DNA from: Conidiobolus incongruus B7586
Lineage: Eukaryota; Entomophthoromycota; Entomophthoromycetes; Entomophthorales; Conidiobolaceae
Direction: 5' to 3'
DNA: 52,292 nt
Assembly: GCA_000697335.1 (NCBI GenBank)
Contig: JNEM01012590.1
Coordinates: forward strand, 1 to 52,292
Shown: one piece after another, positions 34,579-46,447 of the stretch
Layout of the letters: each line of letters opens with the position of its first letter
How positions within the stretch are numbered: the stretch's first letter is position 1
Position numbers and translations under genes: made by a program
The notes under the pieces: generated by a model
The model's input: only the letters and a program-made list of their open reading frames with translations
The model's database searches: none
Told to the model about the DNA's origin: nothing

Positions 34579-35133
34579 TTAATCTTTCTTCTGTTCATCA
34601 GATCTTGGCTGAGGATTGGGTTGAGTTTGACCTTGAGCTTGCGGCTGGGGCTGAGGTTGAGGTTGAAGTTGAGGTTGAAGTTGAGGTTGAGGTTGAGGTC
34701 GAGGTTGAGATTGAACAAAACCATACCAGAAAGGATTAGCAAATCCGGGAGGGAAGTATGGAATTCCGGGAATTTCACCATCGACAACAGGCTTTCCATT
34801 CCAATAAGTGGTAACATGACCATTTTGATTGGGGGGAGTTGTCCAGAAATTTTCGGTCATGGTAACTGGGTAGGTTATGCCATTTAAATTAGTTCCGGGA
34901 TTCTGGATTGTACGAGTGTAGGTGGTGGTTTGACCCATGCTAGGGGTGTAGTTAATAGTGACCGTGTTGGATTCGGGTTGGTTGTATTTGACTAGACCTG
35001 GGTATTTTGCAGCGAGCTCTCTAATTGAGTCTAAGCTGAAAAATCTTTTGAATTGTTGTATATATTGATTATCGCTATAGGGAAGAGCAGTAAAACTGCC
35101 AACAAAAAGGGTTAACAATACGGATTTGAACAT
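34579..35133 (-). CDS. secreted Pro/Gln-rich protein of unknown function
   Basis: A 184-residue intronless protein. Residues 1-16 (MFKSVLLTLFVGSFTA) are a clean signal peptide. A middle part of about 125 residues is rich in Thr, Asn, Tyr and Pro with no family I recognise. Residues about 143-177 are a run of PQ, LQ and PRPQ dipeptides, encoded by an imperfect tandem repeat of a six-base unit (TTGAGG on the plus strand). The end is charged (RSDEQKKD). There are no Cys residues apart from none in the mature part, so it is not a Cys-rich effector type. A TATA-like box (GATATAAGG) lies about 55 nt upstream of the ATG. It shares with the second carboxypeptidase the design of a secreted protein with a Pro/Gln-rich tail. 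A cell wall or adhesion role is possible, but there is no direct evidence. Confidence 0.75.
   Translation of the reverse strand: MFKSVLLTLFVGSFTALPYSDNQYIQQFKRFFSLDSIRELAAKYPGLVKYNQPESNTVTINYTPSMGQTTTYTRTIQNPGTNLNGITYPVTMTENFWTTPPNQNGHVTTYWNGKPVVDGEIPGIPYFPPGFANPFWYGFVQSQPRPQPQPQLQPQLQPQPQPQPQAQGQTQPNPQPRSDEQKKD
34640..34708. repeat. imperfect hexamer tandem repeat in the Pro/Gln coding region
   Basis: About ten units of a TTGAGG/CTGAGG-like hexamer that code for PQ or LQ dipeptides on the minus strand. Repeat number probably varies between strains. Confidence 0.75.
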
Positions 35134-37059
35134 GTTCGCAAACTATAACAAGAGATGTAACTGTTGAATGACATTGAGAGAGAAATACCTTATATCATTA
35201 AACGTGAAATATGATCAACGTGAACTACATAATTTATATTAAAAGATATTCAAATAATTGACATAATTTTATGCAATCACTAATATTGATCTATTGTCTG
35301 TAGTTGCACTCTCGTTCCTTAATTATTCTCCATTTTACACATAAATTAAAAATTATTCATACCAAATTTCAGTAACTAGTAAATAGTTAATTGGTTTAAT
35401 TGCTATCAATTATCTTATCAACGTTGATATATCATCTAAGTATATCACTAAATATTTATACAAATATAGTAACAAGATGAATCAATATTTTAAACTGCAT
35501 AAAACAGTTCAATTTGATATTTTTACAAAATTATGTTCCATTATCTCAGCTAATATATTTTAGGCGATTAACAATTGTAAAAGCAATCTTCATACTGGAA
35601 ATTATAGTTTTTATTATTGGGGATGTACAAAGCTATTGTTGTATTTATATGGTATCAATAGCTGATATATCTAATATAAATTATAAAAAAGTGAAGATTT
35701 TTAAGTGTATAGCATGATAGAAGTATAAAATTAATACTCAAATAATCTGAAAATATAATAAGTGGGTTGCTTAAGCCAATTCTTATTTGGTATTATCTTA
35801 ATTAGAAAATAAAGTTTAAATTATTCTAAATACAGTCACAGATTGGCACGTCCCTAATAATTCGGAGTATCTAAAAATTGAAAGAGTTACCAATTCTTTT
35901 GAACATCATATTAACATCATTTCATGCTAATAATTTGATAGGTGTGACGAATTACAATAGAATGTGACTATTAGATTCAAGTTCAGTGTCAAAAGCAATC
36001 CTATTTTATAATATCAAATTGAATTGGTTGTATTTTGAATATCTAAAATTATTAGATTATGAACTTTGAATCTTACATTCTAGGTAAATTGGAAGTTCAG
36101 AAAATTTTTATCAAATTTTTATTATTAAAAAACTATATTTCAGATTTCATTGATTATCTGATCAGATATATTATAAGTAAAATATATCAAGCGCAACTTC
36201 AAAAAATTATTAGTTTTTGAATATTTTTGACTTTTATATAAAGTGCTTTAATAGTTTAATTCAATTTAAAACAAATATTAATTTGAACTTGTATAATTTA
36301 GTATGATTGAACTTTATAAAAATAACATTTGGAATCTAATTAAAAGTATAACTGTGTTATAAATTATTAGCTATATGAATTGAAATTAGATTAAAACTTT
36401 CAATTATTTTAACAGTTGATTTTAATATTAAATATAAAACTTTTTTGATGTTTTTAAATATGTTTATAAAACTCATTTTATATCAAATATATGTTATATA
36501 TTTTCTAAAATTTTTAATTTTCAAATTGAAAAAGTTCTAAATTGGGAAATTGATAGAATTTTCTTTTGAGCATATTCGAAATAATTTTTAAAGCTCCATT
36601 ATGTTTTCGAGGTTAATATGTACCTGCTGGATTGATATTTTAATAACATAAAATATTTTTAGATTTATAAACCATATTCTTATTAATATTTATTGGTTTG
36701 AATTCTTCAATATATTCAATATAAAAATATTAATTCAGATAGAGTTTAATATAAATAAGATCAAATTTTTTAAATTTTAAATGAAAAATATATATAAAGC
36801 ATTTAATTTCATATGATATATGATTGAAGTTGGCAAAGAAACAAATATGGACATAAAATATGATATTGTTAAACTTGTAAAATATTATGGATAAACAGAT
36901 CACGAATTAAATTGTAAAATGAACCTGATAGTTCAATTCATGTGACTACTTCTGTTGGATATACCCTAATTCATAATTATTTAATTTTATTTAAATAGTG
37001 AAATTCACCACTTTCAAGCTTATTGTTTGTTAAATATATTAATATTATAAGTAGATAAT
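35134..37059. other. intergenic AT-rich DNA
   Basis: About 1.9 kb between the divergent Pro/Gln protein (-) and SDR (+) genes. A 67-codon frame at 35514-35717 has no recognisable feature. No RNA or repeat supported. Confidence 0.45.
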
Positions 37060-38133
37060 ATGGGTAGATTAGATGGTAAAGTTGCTATTGTCACTGGTGC
37101 TGGAAGGTAATACAAATAATTTAACAAATAAATCATTGAGTATAATATTGGATTGCCTTTAGTGGTATTGGTTTCCAAACCGCTTGCGTTTTCGCTCAGG
37201 AGGGAGCTAAAGTAACACTTGGAGATATTAGCACCGAAGCTTTAGATAAAGTTGCCAATTTCTTAACTAAGGAATTCCCTAACACTTCAGTGTTGAAGGT
37301 CAAGTGTGATGTTTCCAAAGAAGAGCAAGTTAAAAATTTGGTTGAAAAAACTGTTGAAAAATTCGGTAAGTTGGACGTTATCTTCAACAACGCCGGTATT
37401 ATGCATCCCAAGGACGATAATGCCCTTAATACCCCTATGAATATCTGGGACTTAACTCACGATATTAACGTTAAGGGTGTCTTCTACGGTTGTAAATACG
37501 CTATCCAAGCTATGTTGAAGAATCCTAACGGTGGTTCTATTATCAATACCGCTAGTTTTGTTGCTGTTGTTGGTGCTGCTACTCCTCAAATTGCTTGTAT
37601 GTCATTATTGTATAGATATTTTGTATGCTTCACTTTGTTAATATAATTTATTTTTTAGATACTGCTTCTAAGGGTGCTGTATTGGCTATGACGTAAATAC
37701 TTTCAACTTGATATTATAAAATATAATAGCTAATAGATTGTTTAGCCGTGAGTTAGCTGTTGTCCACGCTAAAGACAATATCAGAGTCAATAATTTATGT
37801 CCTGGGCCTATTAGAACTCCTCTTCTCATGGACTTTTTGAACACTGACGAAAAGAAGAACCGTCGTTTAGTCCATGTACCTATGGGCAGGTTTGGTAATA
37901 TTATCTACTTTAAAAGTATTTGATCTATATGAAACTAACGACATAATTCATTTTATTTAGGTGAGGCTATTGAACAAGCTAAAGCTGTTTTATTCTTAGC
38001 CTCTGACGAATCCTCTTATGTCACAGGTACTGATTTAATGGTTGATGGCGGTCTTAGTGCCGCTTATGTTACTCCCCTCGGAGAACCTAAAGTCGCTCCT
38101 CCCAAAGGATTTGAATTAAAGACAAAATTATAA
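37060..38133 (+). CDS. short-chain dehydrogenase/reductase (classical SDR, NAD type), five exons
   Basis: Exons 37060-37106, 37163-37596, 37659-37692, 37746-37894 and 37961-38133 join in frame to 278 residues; introns are 53-66 nt with GT..AG ends. Rossmann motif TGAGSGIG at 12-19 spans the first intron. NNAG, then the active-site Ser147 (NTASFV), Tyr161 and Lys165 (YTASK) form the SDR triad; the NVKG Asn is present. An Asp at the end of strand 2 (VTLGDIS) favours NAD(H) over NADP(H). CPGPIRTPL and [12 protein letters not shown] complete the family signature. The substrate cannot be told; similar proteins act on 3-hydroxyacyl, sugar or steroid alcohols. The C terminus ends KTKL, a possible weak PTS1 peroxisomal signal. 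The third exon is only 34 nt. All catalytic residues are present. Confidence 0.92.
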
Positions 38134-38383
38134 ACTCCTTATCCTCGATAAAATTTATTTGTATTATTTTTTCATGCTAAATGTTTTATATCTTCTATTT
38201 AATATTGTATATTTTAATGTAATATTCGAATCTCTATAGCGCTGATATAGTTATACGTATAAGACGATTTATTATTAAAATTTTAGAACTGAATAATAAT
38301 TTTAATAGTTTTCAAAATTATTTTTTTATTACATTTGGTTTAAATTGGTATCAATATATATTCTATAATGTTCAAAAGAATCA
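38134..38383. other. SDR 3' flank
   Basis: About 250 bp of AT-rich DNA between the SDR stop and the inverted-repeat arm B. Nothing recognised. Confidence 0.4.
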
Positions 38384-38971
38384 TTAGTTGATATATGAGT
38401 AAGATATCAATATTCATTTCAAATAAAGTTTCAGCGCTTATCAAAGAATAAGGATATATATTAAAAACATATAATGATTATATACACTTACTATCAAATA
38501 AAAATTTAAAACAACTGAATATTAACAGTATTATCAATTCAATAATACACTTTTATATATCTAATATGATATGATATGCGTATAATAATTTATAGCTATT
38601 TAAAAGATATGAGGCGATAGTCAAGACAGATTTTTTCATTTATCATCAGTCATTTTACTCTTTTTTTACAATCAAGTTAGAGTTTATTATTCTTAATGCA
38701 TTTATTTAATTCATTGGTCAATTTTTGGGAATTGGCCAATCAATTGAACAATATGATCTTAAACCAATGGAACACTGATATAGCTTGATTTTTCACTATT
38801 TTTTTGATTTATATATTGTATAATAGGCATACCAAATGTCAAAATATTTTTGCACAATCCATTCAAGCTGTATGATTGATCAGATGCACCCAAGGAGAAT
38901 TGAACCAAGATCAATCAAATGAATATAGATTATAATGCCAACTCAACTAAGCAACTCAATTTTATAGGTAA
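38384..38971 (-). repeat. inverted-repeat arm B (SINE-like, tRNA-like head)
   Basis: Reverse complement of 29231-29817, about 97-98 percent identical by eye. Read on the minus strand it begins TTACCTATAAAATTGAG, then an A-box-like TTGCTTAGTTGA and a B-box-like GGTTCAATTCT about 50 nt apart, followed by CTCCTTGGGTGCA. This arm keeps the Pol III boxes better than arm A. The two arms enclose about 8.6 kb that holds the MCM8 pseudogene, the Pro/Gln protein and the SDR gene. Confidence 0.75.
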
Positions 38972-41172
38972 CTAATTTAGGGTTTATTAATTATGTTTAT
39001 TTTAATATCATAGTTATCGCAATTTAATATTAAAATTTTCTTGCAATATTAATTTTTATTATATAAATAATATTGAAATATATTTTATAATATAATACTA
39101 AATTAATTAAACATTTAAATTGAGATTAATTTATGTTAATATTAATTTTAATTTTGTGATTGTAAAAAATCTATTAACAATTTAAAATCATTAATGTTTA
39201 TACAAGTTCTATAATCAACACCTACGATATTACTGAATTAACTTGAATATTTACAATGCAATTTGATGCTACATAAAACTAAAATATTTCAGATGTTTAA
39301 ATCATAAAACATTGTTTAATAATATTCAATTATAAGATTGAATTGGTTATGGAAAAATAAAATAAAATTTAATTATATTTTTAACTTAATATTAGTACAT
39401 CAAGTTAATATTTCAAAATTATTTAATTATAAATAATATTAGTTGATAAAATAAAGACTAATATTTAACTAAAATGGATCATTTAAAATTTTAAATATAT
39501 TAAAATATGATATGAATAAAATATTGAAAATTTTACTTAAAAACTGATTACATTTTTGATCAATACAAAATATTAGATTAATTGTTTTTAATTTATAAAC
39601 TAGTAATAATTGAATACTTTTCAAACAACACATGATAAAATTATACAGTTTATTGATAATTGTAATCGTGCATTTAATCTAATTCACTTAGTCATGCAAT
39701 TATTATTTTATGGGTTTTCTCACAGCTTCTCATAATAGTCAAAATTCCCATCACCTCAATATCACAATTTAATATAAATATATGTTTTTGAAGCTTCCCA
39801 ATTATTTCCGAGTTGTAGTTTAAAAATTTAATGTGAATAGTATATGATTTTTTAAAACAATTACATAATATGATATTTTACTTTTGTCATTGATATATAC
39901 AAATCTAAATTTTAGATTTTAAATTTTAAAATTTAATCTATGATGTATATTTTGAAAAATGAACATATAAAATTAGTTATATAATATAGTTTTACTAATC
40001 TTGAATTATAATAGCGTATATTGAAGGCGTACTATAGACCCAATATTTGTAAAAATGCTAACGCAGCTCAAGGATTGTATTTATCAAAACTGATAATTCA
40101 TAATTAGAAAATTTATCCTTCAACAATTAATTAACTCATGTCAATTAATAACTTGCAGAAAATTTTTAAAAACAGAAAAACCCTATAATTATTACCCAAA
40201 ATTTATAAATTTGATAAAAAAATGTTAAAACTAGTAGTAATTAATTTTTAATACTTAAAATTATCGAATTGAGCTGATTAATAATAGGGGGTAGTGATAA
40301 ACTATGTCAACCTTTTTAAACTATATCAATTTTGAGTTTTAACCTATTAATTTAACATGACATTTGCAAAGGGTAATATCTGTTCCCATTCTGTTTAAAC
40401 TTAATGATTCAAATATACAAACAAATATATATATTTATAAATTTATCAATATTAACTAGAACATAAATTTTAATTCAGCTTTTTCTTTATATTACAACCC
40501 CCCGAAATTTTCTACAAATATCTGTTTACCTAATAAATATTAAAAATTTTATAATAATAATAATATAGTAATATAATAATATATTACTTTAAAATAATTT
40601 TAATGAAACTTGGGAAATTTAGTCTACATTTAATATTTAATCTAGAAATATTCATCAAGTATAAAGATCCTCGCAAATGAGATTATCACACAAATTATAA
40701 TTATTAAATCAATTACCAAATTTGGTAAATTAGAATTAATCTCTCTCCCCTTTGAATTGCTTATGGCCAACATTAGGGAGCGATTGAATCGAGGTATATA
40801 AACTCACACTCTTCATTGAAATAATAGATTTAGTGTTTTTTGATCAAGTTTTATTTTATTTGGTAATATTCTTGAATTTTTAATAAGTTCTACCAAATTG
40901 AATCAAGATTATAATAGCAGTCCCTTCTCCTCCATCCCCATCACTCCTTTTAATTTTAAATTGATAAGAAAACCTGGTTAAAATTTATTAAAGGCTTTAA
41001 TTAAATTAAAAAAGTTTTTTTAATTGGTTTGTATTTTTATTGCTGTTATTTTGTTGAGTTTTGAATGGTTTCCGGGATTGAATCCACCACAATGGGTAAT
41101 AATATATTTGTATTATTGATGAATTGTGAGATTAACTTGGTATGAATAGAAGTCAATACTCATAATCATCCA
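38972..41172. other. intergenic AT-rich DNA
   Basis: About 2.2 kb without a supported gene. Short C-rich or G-rich runs near 40285 and 40497 have no clear meaning. It includes the promoter of the GRAM-like gene. Confidence 0.45.
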
Positions 41173-43561
41173 ATGATCTGGAATAAATTAAAAACTGTGA
41201 AACAGTCTTTAATATCGCCCATTACTAATTCTTTAAAGCATGTTGTTAAAAAGCCGAAGAAATCCATACTACCATCCTATTGTAATATTAATATCAATAT
41301 ACAATGTTCACTAAATTAACGTATGATTTAGCATTCGCTTGCTTCTATAACTCTCCAGACAATCTGTGGCACTATGGACATCTTATGATAAATATAGATC
41401 ACTTACTATTCCATACCAAGGGTAAAGCTATCAAACAGCAAAATATCAACTTGGATTTTAGCTGGGATCAAATTCATCATTTTCGAAAAGTTCAAGCGTC
41501 TAATAAACCTAGTTTTAGTAAGGGAATAGAGTGGTTAGATGGAATGGATCGTGTAAGTGGTGAATATCATATTTATTTGATTTGATATTAATATTATTTT
41601 TAGCACTTGTTCATATTTATCCAAGACAGAGACAAAGTTTGGGAGAAGATGAATAAAGTGGCAGTATTAGCAAATTATAAAAGTTGGTGCAATACTGATG
41701 AAAATAGATCTGGTTTCGGTTTAATCGAAAATTGTGCTCAGAGAGTAATTTATTACTAGTTGATTCATGTATATGCTACGGTATTAATGGGTGTGATTAT
41801 TGTAGGCACTAACAGATTACAGTATTAATAATCTCAGATCTTATAATATTGGGTCGCCACAAGGAGTGTCGCCACGAAATTCATGCTCAGATAGATATTC
41901 CACAATGTCAGGTAACCTTGAGTGGGGATTATCCCTTAACTTACTAAAACGGAAACCAATTTTAGATCCTAATTCTCCAACCCTAGTCAACCAGGAAACT
42001 ATTTATGAATTACACAAGTAATGGGAATTTACTGCATATTGATCAATCATCATGTTATCTTAATGTTTCAAATTGAATATTTTTTGTTTATTTATATTAT
42101 TTTAGATTGTTTCATTTAACAATCATAACTTATGATTTTTTAATATGATTTAATCATTCATTATAATCAATATAATCAATATAATGAATTAAAGTGATAT
42201 TTGATTATTGATCAATATAGCAATCTTAAAATTTTGAGATAATTGTTACTTACTGCAAAATTTTTAGTTTCCATGGGAGAGGATTTACACTAGACGAATT
42301 AGACACATTCCAATCCACTCCCTTAACGACCTCATCGGTAACGCAGTGGGAAAAGAACAGATCCAATAATACAGTCCCAGAGATAGTGTTTCAGGATACT
42401 TTTCCGTGCAAAGTGAACGAATTATTTGATTATCTATTCGGTAACTCGAATAAATTTTCCGAACTAGCGCATATCAAACACTGTAGAAATAAACCGTTGA
42501 GCACTTTGAAGAGTCCAGTTCTTAGTGAGAAGAATCTCTATGAGTTTGAAGATGAGAATGAAAAATCCTTCTTTCCCAACAATCCACTGGCAAAATTTAA
42601 ATATAAGTCAATGATCAAGTATTCCGGATGGGTTGACAATTATAGAACCATTAGCTACCCGATTCCACTCACTTCCAGACATCCCTTACTGAAAAAGTTG
42701 TATGATAATGGTTTGATGGAATCCAGCAGTTCTGAACATTTCATCATCTTTGAAGAAAAGCAAAAGATTGATGAGAGGAAGGAAAACCATATAGTGGTCC
42801 TATCTCAGGGTATAATCAACTTGGACAAGGCACCAAGAGAATTCTATCTTAAATACACAATTGAACCAGTGCCACCATGCCATACCCAACTCACTATCAA
42901 ACTCATGATGAAAGAGGACCCTAAAACGACCAAGCTGGACCCATATTACACTAAATGGGTTGATGACTCCTTTAAAATGCTGAGCGCTCACCTTGCCCAG
43001 TATATTCTCAAATCTATTTATAAAAAATCCACAAATATTCCACCACCCCCCATATTTAGGTCAGTTACGCAACGACCTGCAAGACCAAATAGTGAATTGT
43101 TTCCATCCGCAAATAATTCTTCCGCATTCAAGCGAAATTCCGCCATTGTACATCCCGTAAGTCTCAAATATTTACCCTTCCCCGAAAAACCTCAGGCTAA
43201 TCAATCATCAAGCCATAAATTGGTGGCAAATCCGATCGATCTCTCACAACTCCTATCCTCAAATCAACACAGCCCATTGCGAACCAGATCTTTACCACCA
43301 CAATCCAGTTCGTCAGATAGTAGAACATATGTGCCCCGACTCGCAAGAACTTGCGAGAATGCGCCAACCGACGAGCGCAAGGTGATCGAGTTACAACGAA
43401 TTGATCCAATAATCAAAATGACGGAAAGATTCAAAGCAAGTTTGAACGATACTCCAAAGATTGACAGGAGTTTATCAGATAATCCAGACTCAAACTCCAA
43501 CCTTGTATTTTTATTCATATTTGCCATTGTAATATTATTATTGAAATGTTCGTATTGTTAA
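41173..43561 (+). CDS. GRAM/VASt-like membrane-anchored protein (possible Lam/GRAMD1 sterol transporter), five exons
   Basis: Exons 41173-41281, 41332-41552, 41604-41744, 41806-42017 and 42268-43561 join in frame to 658 residues; introns are 50, 51, 61 and 250 nt. An in-frame stop just upstream fixes the ATG. Residues about 33-145 fit a GRAM domain (YGHLMINIDHLLFHTKGK, then HLFIFIQDRDKVWEKMNKV). Residues about 265-440 fit a VASt domain (FQDTFPCKVNELFDYLFGNS, then NYRTISYPIPL and a long cytosolic beta-rich part). A low-complexity Ser/Pro linker follows, and the protein ends in one hydrophobic helix (LVFLFIFAIVILLLKC), a tail anchor. This order (GRAM, VASt, C-terminal anchor) is that of Lam/Ysp2 and GRAMD1 proteins, which move sterol between ER and plasma membrane at contact sites. 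Sequence similarity is weak, so the function is tentative; the gene model is firmer than the name. Confidence 0.68.
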
Positions 43562-45414
43562 ATGAGAATAAATATTTATCAATTTAAATCGATTTAATAG
43601 TTAATAAAAATTGATTCATTTATTATTAATTTTTACAACTTTCAATTAATAAATTAAACAACTATAAAATTAAGATATAAGAATAACTGAATAGTTACAA
43701 TTTATTGTTCAATTGATTTATAGTGACAATAGTTTCATTAGAAAAGAATTGATATTAAAGTTTTGAATCTCGTTATTGATCTCTATTAAATAAGTCAATA
43801 TATCTGTTGGCAAATTCCATATATTTCAATACGCAATATTATCTTTACATCAATATTGAGTTTAACCAATTTAATTTTCTTATTCTTAAGTAAATTTAAA
43901 ATAGAGTTATATTATATTTGAATTATAAATAATATTTATAATTTGATTAGAAATATTCTATAATTTTCTTAATTTAAAATGCATTATTCTCATTTTGCTA
44001 TATTATTTGTTTTATATTTTAATCTTTATTTTTCTTTAAATTTATGAAATTTTAATTTGAACTTTGTTACCAATTAACCAAATTCTAACATTTGGTGTCG
44101 GCATACGGAAGTAATTTTGTATATCTCCTTATTACATTATTTAATTATTAGCTATATAAATTCATATAATATAATGCAATAATTTCATATCAATATCTAT
44201 ATTTTGATTGATTAAATATATATTATGATATAATTAAAACCTATTAAATAAAACATATCAGTTCTCAATTTTTATCTTTTGTTGGTCGTGAATCAGAATA
44301 TTATTGCATGTAAAAATTTGATTTTGATTTCGACAGTATATAGACTCAGAAAATATAATTTTCATTTTGGACTATTCTTAAATGTATATATTTAAAGTAT
44401 AATATCAAATTAAAAAAAATATAATTTTAATGATATTTGTTAAACAGTGTATTATTTTGAATGCCAAGAATATTATGAAATAATTTTATGAATAAGTATT
44501 GATAATTAAAATACTAGCTCAATTTAGAAATTATATCATAATAATGAACTATATTTAAGATATATAATTTGTCATTATAATATTAATATTTAGAATCATA
44601 GACAAATGGAAAAAACATACAATTCACATGTGCAATTTGGCTTTGATTCAAACGGAGATCCATTTGTGATCAGATATGTACGATTTTTCTCTATAATATG
44701 AAAATATATGTATAATTGAAATGAAAATCAATTGTAACAATTAAATCAAAAATCAAGGTCAATTAATTAACTAAAATTTTAATTTTTTTTAATTTGATAT
44801 TGATAATGATAATGAGATATTATTTCATTATATGATTTTTGAAAATTTTGTTGAAAAATAAAAGGTTAATGAAAAAATTTTTATGATTTTTGTAAGTAAA
44901 TAATAACAGTCAAGGGTAGAGGAAGCAGATCTCTCAATACTTTAAGAAATATTTGATAACTAGATCCTACAGTATTAAAGTATTAACTAATAATAAAATA
45001 TATTAATAGTTAGGCAAAAAGGTTTACTTGTGTCTCTTTGTAATATTAGAGAGAGAGAAATATATAAGCATAAGTATACATGGTTAAGTAACAGTGAGGT
45101 CACTTAGATATAGATTTGTAGATGTTGATAAGACTTAATTTGGATAATTAAGTCTTTAGTAGTGAATTAAAATGGAGGGAAAGTATCAATTAGGTAGGAA
45201 TTGTTATAATACTTATAATTTTATTTGAAATAAAATAATAACCTTTATTACAATTGAGAATTGAATTCAATATTTAATATTAATTAATATATCATTTATC
45301 AGAAGATATTATAGTTTTTATTGAGTAAAATTATTTTGTCATTTTTATATTAAATGATATTAAATTTTACTGGAAAGAAATTTGTTGTTAATATCTTTTA
45401 TTAGTATAAAAAAT
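43562..45414. other. intergenic AT-rich DNA
   Basis: About 1.85 kb of AT-rich DNA that becomes steadily richer in A/T towards the retroelement. No gene supported. Confidence 0.45.
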
Positions 45415-46119
45415 GAAAAATGGCAAATTTTTTAGTTTTTGATTTTTCAAATATATTATAAGTTTTGAAAAATTAATTATATATAAAATATATAGGAAAA
45501 TAAATATTTTCAAATTACTAATATATTCAATTATATTTATTTTTTTAACAAAATATTTTGATTTTAAAATTTATAGTTAAATTTAATTATATTATAACTA
45601 AATAGTTTTTATCAAAAGGCTTTTAATTTTATATCTTTAATTTTTAACTATAAACCTAATAAAATTGTCTAAAGCTTATAATCAGCTTATAAAGATAATA
45701 TTTTATCAAAAACTACCATATATTACTAGATTTGTAATTTTAAAACAAAAAAAATATTATTTAAAATTTATTAATATTTAAAAGATTAAATTCTATTATT
45801 GCTCTTTTACTTTCTAATAAAGAAAAAAATATATTAATAAATTTTTATTTATTTTATTTATAAAATTACCAATATAATAAAATATCAATTATTTCAATAT
45901 ATTATATACAATTATGTTTAAACTTAAATTAATCAATAAATATATAAAATAAATATCTTATAATATAAAAAACTTAAAAATAAATTAAAATAATTATAGT
46001 TAATTGAATCTTATTAAGATCTTACTATTAATAAAGATTTTTATAGCAAATACTTATAACTGATAAATTTTGAATTTTTTTATATAATATTTAATTTAAA
46101 AATAAAGATAATAAGTTAT
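45415..46119. repeat. decayed AT-rich repeat flanking the chromovirus
   Basis: Shares blocks in order with 27896-28730. Sequence just after the right LTR (52197-52292) again resembles the continuation of that other copy near 28670-28730, so the LTR element may have inserted into this older repeat. The evidence is by eye in low-complexity DNA. Confidence 0.35.
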
Positions 46120-46447
46120 TATTATATATTTATCTAATTAATCTATATATATTTACCTTTTATGTTAGTTTCTCTATAATTTATCTTTTATCCTACTTTC
46201 CCTTAAATTGATCTATTCCTATCTTAGTATAAAGGGAAAGGAAATATAACAGGGATTTATTTATCTACCTATCTATCTGTTTATTCATTTATTAATCTAT
46301 CTAATTATCTAGCTATAATATTAAATCTCTATCAAAGATTCCTAATAAAACTGTATAACTATATTCTAATCCTATAACTTACTAATAATCTAATATAATT
46401 TAATATAATTATCTTAGTTTCTAGCACTAAGATAATATATTATAACA
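46120..46447 (+). repeat. 5' LTR of the chromovirus
   Basis: About 328 bp, roughly nine-tenths identical by eye to 51868-52196. Shared blocks include AACAGGGATTTATTTATC and AAAGATTCCTAATAAAACT. End points are approximate because the ends have drifted. Confidence 0.82.

Noticed and set aside
38872-38971. A complete tRNA in the head of the inverted repeat
   Set aside because: A- and B-box-like words are present but the T stem and acceptor stem do not pair, so it is at best tRNA-like.
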